Of a DNA stretch of 8,012 bases, positions 1-6,164 are shown piece by piece. The position numbers and the translations under genes were made by a program. The stretch covers positions 1-8,012 of the forward strand of contig NZ_JAQIVI010000166.1 of assembly GCF_028618695.1 (NCBI RefSeq), read 5' to 3'. Under the pieces are notes generated by a model, which saw only the letters and a list, made by a program, of their open reading frames with translations, was not told the origin of the DNA and searched no databases. Source of the stretch: Natrinema soli (lineage in GTDB: Archaea > Halobacteriota > Halobacteria > Halobacteriales > Natrialbaceae). Numbering within the stretch: the stretch's first letter is position 1; every line of letters begins with the position of its first letter.

Positions 1-1343
1 CGTGGCCGGACTTCGAAACCCTTCGGAAGGTACAGGATCGCGTCGAACTGTTCGCGGCCGCCGACGGAGTCGGCGTAGTCGCGCAGCGAGAGCGAGACAT
101 CGATCTCGGGTGCGCCACCGCCGGCGAGCACCTTGCCGTCTTCGAGCGTCGTTCGGACGACGCCGAGGGAATCCTCGACGGCGCGGTCGATCTCGTCGAT
201 GACGTGCTCGGTGCCACCGCGGAGGATCAGGGTGACGGCCTTCGCGTCCTCGACGTCTTCGACGAAGATGCGCTGGTCGCCGGCGATCTCCTTCTGGGCG
301 ACGCTACCGGCGGCACCGAGGTCGTCCTCGGACAGGTCGTCGACACTCGAGACGGGAGTCGCGCCGGTCGCGCGGGCGAGCTGGGACTGGTCGCTCGACT
401 TGACGCGACGGACGGCGATGATGCCCTCCTGTGCGAGGTAGTGCTGGGCCATGTCGTCGATGCCGCCGTCGACGAAGACGACGTCAGCGCCGACATCGGC
501 GACCTGTTCTGCCATCTCGCGCAGCTGGGCCTCTTCCTGCTCGAGGAACTGCTCGAGCTGGTCGGGGTCGGTGACGTTGACTTCGGCGTCGATCTCGGTC
601 TCCTTGATCTCGAGGTCCCCGTTGACGATCGCGACGTTGGCGTCCTCGGCGAAGTACGGCATGTTGTCGGAGACGCGCTCCTTGTCGACGATGACGCCTT
701 CGACGAGTTCGGAGTTCTCGACGGAGCCGCCGACGACCTTCTCGACTTTGATGTTGTCCGTGTCGACGCCCTCGTCGTCCGAAACTGCGCGGACGGCCTC
801 GACGGCGAGTCGCGAGAGCAGGTCCTTGGCGTTCTCCGCGCCCTTGCCGGTCATCGCCGTCGCGGCGATCTGCTCGAGGATCTCGGTGTCTCCCTCGTCG
901 ACGTCGATGGCGATCTCTTCGAGAGCGGCGGTGGCTTCCTCGGCGGCCTCTCGGTACCCCTGGGCGAGGGTAGTTGCGTGGATGTCCTGATCGAGGAGAT
1001 CCTCGGCCTGGCTGAGGAGTTCGCCGGCGATGACGACGGCGCTGGTGGTGCCGTCACCGACTTCCTCTTCCTGGGTCTCGGCGACTTCGACGATCATGTC
1101 GGCCGCGGGGTGGTCGATCTCCATCTCCGAAAGCAGTGTGACACCGTCGTTGGTGACGATGACGTTGCCCGAGGAGTCGACGAGCATCTTGTCCATCCCC
1201 TTCGGGCCGAGCGTCGTCCGAACGGACTCGGCGACGGCCTTCCCGGCCTGTACGTTCATCGACTGCGCGTCCTCTCCGGAGGTTCGCTGACTGTCCTCCG
1301 AGAGTACGATAAGGGGCTGATTGCCCATCTGCTGTTGAGCCAT
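1..1343 (-). CDS. thsB: Thermosome (group II chaperonin) subunit, CctB/ThsB-like; C-terminal part missing from window
   Basis: This is a subunit of the cytosolic archaeal chaperonin, an ATP-driven double ring that folds proteins. About 447 codons are visible, against roughly 550-560 in the family. Seen on the minus strand: an N-terminus with [17 protein letters not shown] (residues 14-30), [10 protein letters not shown] (45-54), NDGVTLL (65-71), the nucleotide-binding motif GDGTTSA (96-102) and [12 protein letters not shown] near 400-411. The N-terminus matches remembered halobacterial CctB better than CctA, hence the symbol. The start ATG (1341-1343) is the first in frame and fits the TATA box at 1371-1380, giving a leader of a few nucleotides. 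Oddity: after ADSVGGREQ (ending near residue 432) the family continues LAVEAFA, but this frame reads [13 protein letters not shown] for the last ~47 nt. The gene may therefore be broken or rearranged here, or the sequence edge may be chimeric. Family identification is firm; an intact C-terminus is not shown. Confidence 0.95.
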   Translation of the reverse strand, partial: MAQQQMGNQPLIVLSEDSQRTSGEDAQSMNVQAGKAVAESVRTTLGPKGMDKMLVDSSGNVIVTNDGVTLLSEMEIDHPAADMIVEVAETQEEEVGDGTTSAVVIAGELLSQAEDLLDQDIHATTLAQGYREAAEEATAALEEIAIDVDEGDTEILEQIAATAMTGKGAENAKDLLSRLAVEAVRAVSDDEGVDTDNIKVEKVVGGSVENSELVEGVIVDKERVSDNMPYFAEDANVAIVNGDLEIKETEIDAEVNVTDPDQLEQFLEQEEAQLREMAEQVADVGADVVFVDGGIDDMAQHYLAQEGIIAVRRVKSSDQSQLARATGATPVSSVDDLSEDDLGAAGSVAQKEIAGDQRIFVEDVEDAKAVTLILRGGTEHVIDEIDRAVEDSLGVVRTTLEDGKVLAGGGAPEIDVSLSLRDYADSVGGREQFDAILYLPKGFEVRP

Positions 1344-1345
1344 AG

Positions 1346-1357
1346 TCACTCGAGTGA
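1346..1357. promoter_or_regulatory. Perfect 12-bp palindrome at the predicted thermosome transcription start
   Basis: The sequence TCACTCGAGTGA is its own reverse complement. It lies between the TATA box and the thermosome ATG, two bases upstream of the ATG, over the predicted start of transcription. It could be an operator for a dimeric regulator or a small hairpin at the mRNA 5' end. Its core CTCGAG is common in GC-rich haloarchaeal DNA, so chance is possible. Confidence 0.4.
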
Positions 1358-1370
1358 TTGTTTGTGATTC

Positions 1371-1380
1371 TATATAAGCC
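1371..1380 (-). promoter_or_regulatory. TATA box of the thermosome gene
   Basis: The minus strand reads GGCTTATATA preceded by an A-rich stretch (AAAA) that could serve as the TFB recognition element. Its centre lies about 30 nt upstream of the ATG, which predicts a start site roughly 3-6 nt before the start codon and so a nearly leaderless mRNA. Confidence 0.8.
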
Positions 1381-1593
1381 TTTTCCTATCAGATGGGGGA
1401 GAGTGCTCGAGGTGGCCCCTGTCTTGCGTTTTCGATCCGATGGACGTTCGGGTATATATGATCGAATTACGTGAGAATCGTCGAATGGCTGCGCGTCGCC
1501 AGTGATTGTAGCGGCATTCGAACAGCCGCGGGAAAATGAACTCGGCCGATTAACTGACAGGGCGCGTGCGTAGATACGGCAACGAAGCGGACG

Positions 1594-1624
1594 AAAACCG
1601 AGTCGTGAGCGCCAGAGTGCTCGG
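1594..1624 (-). terminator. Possible terminator after the KH-domain gene
   Basis: Directly after the stop codon the minus strand has CCGAG (1624-1620) and CTCGG (1602-1598), a 5-bp stem with a long loop, followed at once by TTTT (1597-1594). Archaeal terminators rely mainly on the oligo-T tract, so the position is right but the stem is weak. The rest of the 281-nt gap (1344-1624) shows no convincing gene. It has one other TATA-like stretch at 1453-1459. Confidence 0.35.
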
Positions 1625-2182
1625 TTAGGACTGGCCGCCGGGGAACCGGTGATACTCCATCCCCTTGTGCTTCATCTCGTTGTGCTTCTCCTCGAGGAAG
1701 GAGTAGACCGCGCCGTGGGGTGCCCCGTCGAGGAGCATCTCGGCGGCGCTGCGGACCACGTCGACCTCCTGTGGGCCGCCGATGACCCCGAGCGTCGAGC
1801 CGTAGATGACGACGTCGGCCCCGGTCAGCTCCTCCATCAGTTCACGGGTCCGACCGCTCTCGCCGATGAGCCGGCCCTTCTTACGCTTCATGTCGGTCTT
1901 GTTGCGCGAGGCGGCGTCGATGTCGACGACGTCGAACAACATCATGTCGTCCTCGAGCAGTCGCAGGGCGTCTTCGGGTGCGAATCCGCGCCCGATGGCA
2001 CGAACGATCTCGGGGCCTTTGAGGCCGAGCACGGGGTCGCCGACGGTTTCGACGGCGACGGAGCCGTTCTCCGAGTCGATGTCGAGTCGCACTTCCGCTT
2101 CCGCCTCGATCTCGCGCATCGTCTCGCCTCCTTCACCGATGAGAACGCCGATGCGGTCCTGCGGAATCTTCACGTGCTGCAT
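1625..2182 (-). CDS. Two-KH-domain RNA-binding protein, archaeal Dim2/Pno1 type (185 aa)
   Basis: This RNA-binding protein is related to eukaryotic Pno1/Dim2 and probably acts in maturation of the small ribosomal subunit. The first KH domain (about residues 1-75) carries the GxxG loop as GEGG (16-19), after IPQDRIGVLI. The second (about 90-155) follows a basic stretch KRKKGRLI and has GESG (107-110). The protein ends in a charged tail with EEKHNEMKHKGMEYHRF. The frame stays open upstream to an ATG at 2263. The start at 2182 (MQHVKIP) is preferred because the family begins with this strand and a TATA-like box lies about 28 nt upstream. Genes for this protein and Rio1 are often adjacent in archaea; here two other genes lie between them. 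The family call is firm, the exact step in ribosome assembly is inferred. Confidence 0.92.
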   Translation of the reverse strand: MQHVKIPQDRIGVLIGEGGETMREIEAEAEVRLDIDSENGSVAVETVGDPVLGLKGPEIVRAIGRGFAPEDALRLLEDDMMLFDVVDIDAASRNKTDMKRKKGRLIGESGRTRELMEELTGADVVIYGSTLGVIGGPQEVDVVRSAAEMLLDGAPHGAVYSFLEEKHNEMKHKGMEYHRFPGGQS

Positions 2183-2203
2183 ACGGTTCGCTACTGGCTG
2201 GGC

Positions 2204-2216
2204 GAGGTTAAGCGCT
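2204..2216 (-). promoter_or_regulatory. TATA-like box for the KH-domain gene
   Basis: The minus strand reads GCGCTTAACCTCG, centred about 28 nt upstream of the ATG at 2182. It is a degenerate TATA box at the right distance for a leaderless transcript and supports the shorter start. The 241-nt divergent region (2183-2423) otherwise contains only this box and the PAC2 promoter. Confidence 0.45.
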
Positions 2217-2392
2217 TGGTCCGCGAGCACCGGGTGGGTCGTGGCACCGACCCGCGCGGTCATCTCGGTCGCCGGTGGCCGACTCGAACCGTCGAAGGGG
2301 CGGATTCGAACGCCGGTTCTCGATGGCGGATACCGCTGCGAGCCGACGCCGTTGGCTGTCCGACGCTTCCGCAGTCAGAGCCGGGGCTGCTC

Positions 2393-2399
2393 TTATAAG
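2393..2399 (+). promoter_or_regulatory. TATA box of the PAC2-family gene
   Basis: TTATAAG lies about 28 nt before the ATG at 2424, predicting a leaderless start at or next to that codon. This decides the start: the same frame is open for another 600 nt upstream, but that stretch lies antisense over the KH gene. Confidence 0.75.
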
Positions 2400-2423
2400 T
2401 CGCGCTCGAACGTATCGAACGGC

Positions 2424-3182
2424 ATGGCACCCGAACCGATGTACGACGTGTCCGTCTCGACAAACGAACCGCTCGAGGGAACGCTGATCGTCGGGCTCGC
2501 GAACGTCGGACTGGCGGGACTCACGGCCGTCGACTACCTCGTCACCCACCGCGAGTTCGAACGAGTGGGATACGTTCGATCCCGCGGCCTGCCGGAGATC
2601 ACCCCGGTCGAGAACGGCGAACCGCGACATCCCACGCGCGTATACGCATCGACGCAGATCGACTGCACCGTGTTGCTCAGCGAACTGTTCGTTCCGGTAT
2701 GGGCGGCCGACGCGTTCGTCGAGGGCGTTCTGGAGTGGGTCGATTCGACCGGGATCGACGAGCTGGCCGTCTTTCACGGCGTCCCGTATCCGCACGGTCC
2801 GGACGAACACGACGTCTTCTCCGTCGCCACGCCGGAGTACAGGAACCGCCGGCTCGCCGAATCGACCGTCTCTCCGGTCAGCGGGGGCGTCCTCGACGGT
2901 GTCGCGGGCGCACTGACGATCCGCAGTCTGGAACGGGAGGCCCCGCCGCTCGGCGCGTTCGTCACCCCGACGCATCCGCCCGGGCCGGACCTCGAGGCGT
3001 CACTCCGATATCTGGAACTGCTGGAAACCGTCTACGACATCGAAATCGACGACGAACAGCTTCGCGAACGAGCCGCGGAGCTCCAGCGGTACTACGGTGA
3101 ACTCGCGGATCGAATAGGGGCGCTCGATTCCCAGGCGAATCCCGAGAACCGGAGCTTTCCGGAAGATCGAATGTTCATGTGA
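2424..3182 (+). CDS. PAC2 (proteasome assembly chaperone 2-like) family protein (252 aa)
   Basis: This matches the PAC2/archaeal PbaA-PbaB-like family, whose eukaryotic relatives help assemble the proteasome 20S core; the role of most archaeal members is unproven. Visible hallmarks are EGTLIVGLANVGLAGLTAVDYL near the N-terminus (about residues 14-35), a central stretch with DELAVFHGVPYPHG, and the segment LPEITPVENGEP. A glycine-rich segment SPVSGGVLDGVAGAL (about 150-165) is followed by GAFVTPTHPPGPD, and the C-terminal third is an acidic helical region that probably forms a coiled coil (LRERAAELQRYYGELADRI). No signal peptide or membrane segment is seen, so the protein is cytosolic. A second in-frame ATG lies five codons in, but the TATA spacing favours 2424. 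The gene converges on the phosphoesterase gene with only 44 nt between the stops. Family is confident; function is not assigned. Confidence 0.85.
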   Translation: MAPEPMYDVSVSTNEPLEGTLIVGLANVGLAGLTAVDYLVTHREFERVGYVRSRGLPEITPVENGEPRHPTRVYASTQIDCTVLLSELFVPVWAADAFVEGVLEWVDSTGIDELAVFHGVPYPHGPDEHDVFSVATPEYRNRRLAESTVSPVSGGVLDGVAGALTIRSLEREAPPLGAFVTPTHPPGPDLEASLRYLELLETVYDIEIDDEQLRERAAELQRYYGELADRIGALDSQANPENRSFPEDRMFM

Positions 3183-3202
3183 ACCGGAGCCGGCGGTGAC
3201 CG

Positions 3203-3227
3203 GCACCGCTCGATCGTAAGTCGGTGC
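3203..3227. terminator. Weak hairpin between convergent stop codons
   Basis: GCACCG (3203-3208) pairs with CGGTGC (3222-3227) around a 13-nt loop in the 44-nt gap between two converging genes. A second possible stem, GCCGG/CCGGC, overlaps its left side. No oligo-T tract follows on either strand, so use as a terminator is only a guess from position. Confidence 0.2.
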
Positions 3228-3730
3228 TACTCGAGGACCGATCGGAACCGCACCGACGCCGATCGCGTGTCGAGGATCGCCACGGTCCGGTCCTCCTCGG
3301 ACTTCGCCAGGAAATGCGCCCCCGGGTTGAGTACCGTCGTCCGGCCCTCTTCGGCGTGTTCTCGCCGGTGGTGGTGGCCGTAACAGACGAAATCGTACGT
3401 CTCGCCGGCCGCGATCGCCTCGACCTCGGCTTTGCTCTCGCCGTGGAGGACTGCAAAGGAGAGACCGTCGAACTCGAGGTCCGCGAATCGACCGTGAAGC
3501 TGGCTCTCGCCCCCCAACGAGTCGAAGGCGGCCCGGAGATTGGCGACGTCGCCGTCGTTGTTCCCGAGAACGCCGTGGAGTTCGAACTCCTCGAAGTACG
3601 GCACTATCAGCGGGGCGACGAAGTCGCCGCAGTGGACGACGATTTCGACGCCCTCCTCCCGGAAAATCTCGATGGCACGTTCGGTCGCCTCGGCGTTGTC
3701 GTGCGTGTCCGAAATGATGCCGACGTTCAT
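3227..3730 (-). CDS. YfcE/MJ0936-type metallophosphoesterase (167 aa)
   Basis: This is a small calcineurin-like phosphodiesterase that binds two divalent metals; relatives cleave model phosphodiesters, but the physiological substrate is unknown. All metal-site motifs are present: SDTH with D8 and H10, CGDF with D36, GNND with N57, LHGE with H96, GHHH at 118-121 with the two metal-binding histidines, and the closing NPGAH (135-139). Length is normal for the family (about 160-175). The ATG at 3728-3730 starts directly with the first strand MNVGIISDTH, as in homologues. No signal peptide is seen, so it is cytosolic. It lies 61 nt downstream of the rio1 stop on the same strand and could be co-transcribed, though a TATA-like sequence and a hairpin lie in that gap. 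Nothing in the sequence ties it functionally to Rio1. Confidence 0.93.
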   Translation of the reverse strand: MNVGIISDTHDNAEATERAIEIFREEGVEIVVHCGDFVAPLIVPYFEEFELHGVLGNNDGDVANLRAAFDSLGGESQLHGRFADLEFDGLSFAVLHGESKAEVEAIAAGETYDFVCYGHHHRREHAEEGRTTVLNPGAHFLAKSEEDRTVAILDTRSASVRFRSVLE

Positions 3731-3750
3731 ATTCGTTCGCGCGCGGGCGA

Positions 3751-3773
3751 GCCACTAAGGCGTTCGGGACGCC
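3751..3773 (-). promoter_or_regulatory. TATA-like box and hairpin upstream of the phosphoesterase
   Basis: The minus strand has CCTTAGTGGC (3760-3751), centred about 26 nt from the phosphoesterase ATG, a poor but correctly placed TATA box. A 5-bp hairpin, GGCGT and ACGCC around a 5-nt loop (3759-3773), overlaps its upstream edge. The hairpin might terminate rio1 transcripts or simply reflect high GC. Confidence 0.3.
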
Positions 3774-3791
3774 CCGACGGCAGTGCGGCGA

Positions 3792-4667
3792 TCAGCTCCG
3801 CGAGGGATCCGGCTCCGGACTCGTGACGAACTCGAACAGCTCGTCGCCGGTCACCTCGAGACCCTGCCGGGAGAAGAAACTCGCCACGTTCCGACAGTCC
3901 CGCTCGAGGAACTCGCGACTGTTGGGATGGTGGACGGTGACGGCCTGCCCGAGGTCGATGAACACGAGCTGGCCCTCGCTCTCGTCGAAGACGACGTTGT
4001 ACTCGCTCAGGTCGCCGTGGATCAGCCCCGCCGAGTAGAGCCGTCGCATGTACTCGCGCATGACCTCGTAGGCCGTCTGCGGGTTCTCGATCTGGACCTC
4101 GCCGAGGCGTTTCGCGCGCCCCTCCTCGGTACCGATGTACTCCATGACCAGCACGTTGCGCTCGGTGGCGAGGGGGTCAGGCACCCGCACCCCGGCCGCC
4201 TGCGCTCGCCGGAGGTTCGCCAGTTCCTTCTTGGTCCACGCGAGGACGACGTCCTTCTTCTTGCCGCCCAGGCCCTCGAAGCGAGGGTCTCCCTCGAGGT
4301 AGTCGCGCATCTGCGTAAAGTTCGAGGCGTTGATCCGGTAGATCTTGACCGCGACCTCGCGGTCGTCGCCCTGCGCAAGGTAGACGTTGGCCTCTTTGCC
4401 CGTCGAGAGCGGCCCGCCGAACGCCTCGACGTAGCCGTCCTGGACGAGTTTGTAGAGCGCCGCCAGCGTCGCGTCGTCGAACACCGATTGCTCGACCTTG
4501 AACTGGTCGGCGTCCTTGATCCGCTCCTCGAACTGCTCGAACTTCCGGTCGCGCTTGCGGGCGATGCGATCGGCATCGGTCTCCGAGACGTCGATCTCCT
4601 CCCACTCGTCGCCCGGGCTCTCGACGTCCTCGAGGTCGACCAGTCCGAACTCCGTTCCCCGTCCCAT
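3792..4667 (-). CDS. rio1: RIO1-type serine/threonine protein kinase/ATPase (291 aa)
   Basis: Atypical kinase/ATPase of the RIO1 family, known in eukaryotes and archaea to act on late small-subunit ribosome precursors. Seen in order: an acidic N-terminal segment (about 10-45), a nucleotide loop STGKEANVYLA (88-98), the ATP-binding lysine K108 in VAVKIY, the hinge LVMEYIG, the catalytic loop HGDLSEYN (217-224, with D219 and N223 as catalytic and metal residues), and the metal-binding D238 in FIDLGQAV. This set, with STGKEA in place of the classical glycine loop, is diagnostic of RIO1 rather than RIO2. The frame is open for 51 more codons upstream, but ATG 4665-4667 is chosen: it matches the family N-terminus and has a TATA-like box about 29 nt upstream. 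The upstream extension is arginine-rich with no family likeness. aIF1A, a frequent neighbour, is not in this window. Confidence 0.95.
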   Translation of the reverse strand: MGRGTEFGLVDLEDVESPGDEWEEIDVSETDADRIARKRDRKFEQFEERIKDADQFKVEQSVFDDATLAALYKLVQDGYVEAFGGPLSTGKEANVYLAQGDDREVAVKIYRINASNFTQMRDYLEGDPRFEGLGGKKKDVVLAWTKKELANLRRAQAAGVRVPDPLATERNVLVMEYIGTEEGRAKRLGEVQIENPQTAYEVMREYMRRLYSAGLIHGDLSEYNVVFDESEGQLVFIDLGQAVTVHHPNSREFLERDCRNVASFFSRQGLEVTGDELFEFVTSPEPDPSRS

Positions 4668-4690
4668 CTGTTCGGCTCTACGCGACGAGT

Positions 4691-4700
4691 GCGGGTAAAT
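4691..4700 (-). promoter_or_regulatory. TATA box of rio1
   Basis: The minus strand reads GTATTTACCC about 29 nt upstream of the ATG at 4667, consistent with a leaderless transcript and with the short start. The intergenic region 4668-4833 is shared with the divergent ferredoxin gene, for which no clear TATA box is visible. Confidence 0.6.
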
Positions 4701-4822
4701 ACTGGGTATCGGTCGACCGGTCTCGATCCGACGGCGACCGGGCGAGCGCTCGCGTCTCCCTTTTCCGGCTGCCCGTCGTAACACCGGCTGTGAGTCACGC
4801 GAGCGAACAGCGACCAACACTC

Positions 4823-4827
4823 GAGGG
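4823..4827 (+). promoter_or_regulatory. Possible Shine-Dalgarno site of the first ferredoxin
   Basis: GAGGG lies 6 nt before the ATG at 4834 and can pair with the CCUCC of the 16S rRNA 3' end. No TATA box is found at the leaderless distance, so this gene may have a leader, unlike most of its neighbours. Confidence 0.4.
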
Positions 4828-4833
4828 GAACCG

Positions 4834-5214
4834 ATGACGGACTACGACGTGACGCTTGAGCGGACCGACGGCCCGACCCGAACGATCGCCGTCGACGAGG
4901 ACGAGACGGTGCTCGAGGCGGCCCAGCGGGCCGGCGTTCGGCTTCCGTACGACTGCCGGAAGGGAACGTGTATCACCTGCGTCGGTCGGCTGACCGCGAT
5001 CGAGGCGGGAGAGCGCGACGCCGAGGAAGGCGAAACGGACCGCCCGCTCGACCCCGCAGACGCGTTCACCTATCGACGGTCACCGGCGGCGCTGACTGAG
5101 CCCGAACGGGCGGACGGGTACGTCCTGTTGTGTATCGCTTCGCCGCGGGTCGACTGCCGCCTCGAGGTCGGACCGCGGGTCCGCGCCGAAGTCGGCGACA
5201 GTCCCTGGGCATGA
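4834..5214 (+). CDS. Plant-type [2Fe-2S] ferredoxin (126 aa)
   Basis: A soluble one-electron carrier. The cluster ligands are clear: C41, C46 and C49 in CRKGTCITC (C-x4-C-x2-C) and C100 in YVLLCIASP, which is the plant-type spacing. The ubiquitin-like fold begins with DVTLERTDGPTRTIAV and DEDETVLEAAQRAG. About 25 acidic residues between 53 and 95 form an insert (IEAGERDAEEGETDRPLDP), reminiscent of acidic insertions in halophilic ferredoxins. An extra cysteine, C108, is not an expected ligand. The gene ends at GDSPWA, and its stop codon TGA abuts, or may belong to, the right end of the IS element. It is paralogous to the ferredoxin at 7867 (29 of 48 comparable residues identical). No FeS-biogenesis or reductase partner is visible, so the redox partner is unknown; the oxidase beyond the element is a candidate only by position. 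Confidence 0.93.
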   Translation: MTDYDVTLERTDGPTRTIAVDEDETVLEAAQRAGVRLPYDCRKGTCITCVGRLTAIEAGERDAEEGETDRPLDPADAFTYRRSPAALTEPERADGYVLLCIASPRVDCRLEVGPRVRAEVGDSPWA

Positions 5215-5400
5215 CATCCTCCCCGGCGTGAACGCCGGGGTTTCCTCACGCTGGGGGGTATCGACTACCGACCCGCGGAGGCAACTTGCGGGTTCGTATG
5301 CTCCTCGTTGGGACGGAGAGAGCGTGATGACTCCAACCATTCGTGGTTGTCCCACGTGAGGCATACAGGCCGTGCCATCGACCGTGTTATCGTTGTCTGC
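5215..5400 (-). ncRNA. Candidate TnpB-associated RNA (omegaRNA/sotRNA) at the tnpB 3' end
   Basis: In IS1341-type elements the 3' end of tnpB plus the right end yields a non-coding RNA (omegaRNA or reRNA; in halobacteria described as sense overlapping transcripts) whose last bases, just past the element, act as guide. Here this segment is preserved: a hairpin ACCCGC/GCGGGT (5271-5293), then the right-end hairpin (5221-5240). The guide position would fall at about 5195-5214, antisense to the last codons of the ferredoxin gene. The 5' boundary is arbitrary. Expression is not shown, and TnpB from this copy is dead, so any function would need TnpB from another locus. Confidence 0.35.
5221..5240. 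repeat. Right-end hairpin of the IS element
   Basis: CCCCGGCG, loop TGAA, CGCCGGGG: a perfect 8-bp stem starting six bases after the ferredoxin stop codon. This is the subterminal palindrome that HUH transposases recognise in IS200/IS605 elements, and in TnpB systems it also closes the guide-RNA scaffold. Confidence 0.85.
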
Positions 5401-6111
5401 CGTCTCAGGAACGTCTCTGACGCTACGAGGTCGGCGTGCCCTTCGAACCCACACGGACACGTCAACGTGTCTCTGTGGCGCGTCGTATCCTCTTTCGCAC
5501 CGATGTCCAGAGCGGCTTCTTCCGAAGCCAGTGGGTGTGCCAGTCGAAAATGGTCTTCACTGATTGTGACTGGCTGAGAGGCCCTGAACGATTGTGCTTG
5601 CTCGTCGTAGAACAACTCCAACCGACCCTGCTTTTCGTACTCCTTCCAGTGGGTCACCTCGGACTTCGAGCCGGAGGCGTTCGCGGTGTCCCAACCCGTA
5701 CTCGTCTTTCAGGTCTTTGCCGACGAGAATTTCGAGCCGGGAGTATTCGCCCCATTCGACGGAGTACGAAGTGTTGCGAATGTAGGTTCGGAGTTCGCGT
5801 CCGTCTTCCGAGTTGCCTCAGAATCCGGGCTTGCCGTTGGCTTCGCCCTTTTTCTTGAGGCTGAAAAACGACTTCCATGCGTCGCGGTTCTTGCGTTCGA
5901 TCTGCTGAACCGTTGAAGCACCGAGAACACCGCCGTAGCGACCACGATACTCGCTGATGTCCCATACGTCTCCGTCCGGGTCCGCGTAGTTCTCGCGGCG
6001 CTCGTAGTTGATTTCGTTCCAGAGGGCGGCAGAAGCGTCCAACAGGCGTCGAAGCAACTCCTCGTCCTCATCGGACTGGGGAACCACATCGAACGTGTTG
6101 GCTCGCTTCAT
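5265..6111 (-). pseudogene. tnpB: tnpB (IS1341-type RNA-guided nuclease), broken by stop, frameshift and internal deletion
   Basis: Remnant of an IS605 OrfB/TnpB nuclease. The N-terminal part begins [12 protein letters not shown] at ATG 6109-6111 (a TTG lies just upstream) and runs through the [19 protein letters not shown] region to GKPGF, where TGA (5818-5820) stands at the place of a conserved tryptophan (GF-W-GN in homologues). The frame then continues to about 5651, where a lost base shifts it. The C-terminal part carries [27 protein letters not shown] (first RuvC aspartate, codon 5505-5507) and then jumps directly, near 5495, to [20 protein letters not shown] (half of the zinc knuckle and the third RuvC aspartate, 5430-5432). 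About 140-150 codons are missing, including the RuvC glutamate and the first CPxC pair. The end ASETFLRRQ to NPQVASAGR is intact. No active nuclease can be made from this copy. Confidence 0.92.
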
Positions 6112-6129
6112 CAACTACTGGTTGCATCG

Positions 6130-6161
6130 GTACACACATAGAGATGTGGTTTGTGTGTTAC
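6130..6161. promoter_or_regulatory. Inverted repeat in the divergent promoter region of the IS element
   Basis: GTACACACA (6130-6138) faces TGTGTGTTAC (6152-6161), matching as an inverted repeat apart from one extra base. It fills the 53-nt gap between the tnpB start (6111) and the small ORF start (6165). Both leaderless promoters would have their TATA regions close to 6138-6140, so a protein bound here could control both genes. Confidence 0.45.
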
Positions 6162-6164
6162 TAC

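Noticed and set aside
204..1367. Long plus-strand frame of 387 codons rich in Asp, Gly, Val and Leu opposite the thermosome gene
   Set aside because: It is the antisense reading of a strongly conserved thermosome gene; such frames arise from codon bias in GC-rich haloarchaeal genes. No family resemblance.
2183..2263. 27-codon N-terminal extension of the KH-domain protein from ATG 2263
   Set aside because: Homologues start at the first KH strand (MQHVKIP), and a TATA-like box about 28 nt upstream of 2182 lies inside the extension.
2280..2320. T-loop-like sequences (GTTCGAATCC and GGTTCGAGTC on the minus strand) suggesting a tRNA or tRNA fragment
   Set aside because: The flanking bases do not pair as a 5-bp T stem, and no D arm, anticodon arm or acceptor stem can be drawn around them.
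1806..2423. N-terminal extension of the PAC2 gene to an ATG at 1806
   Set aside because: The extension lies antisense over the KH gene, is Ser/Arg-rich without family likeness, and a good TATA box at 2393 supports a leaderless start at 2424.
4668..4820. 51-codon upstream extension of the Rio1 frame
   Set aside because: It is Arg/Pro-rich, unlike the family and unlike the acidic proteome, and the TATA box for ATG 4667 lies within it.
5265..6111. Domesticated, nuclease-dead TnpB acting as an RNA-guided repressor
   Set aside because: Such proteins keep one open frame with point changes in the active site. This copy has a nonsense codon and a frameshift as well as the deletion, so no full protein can be made.
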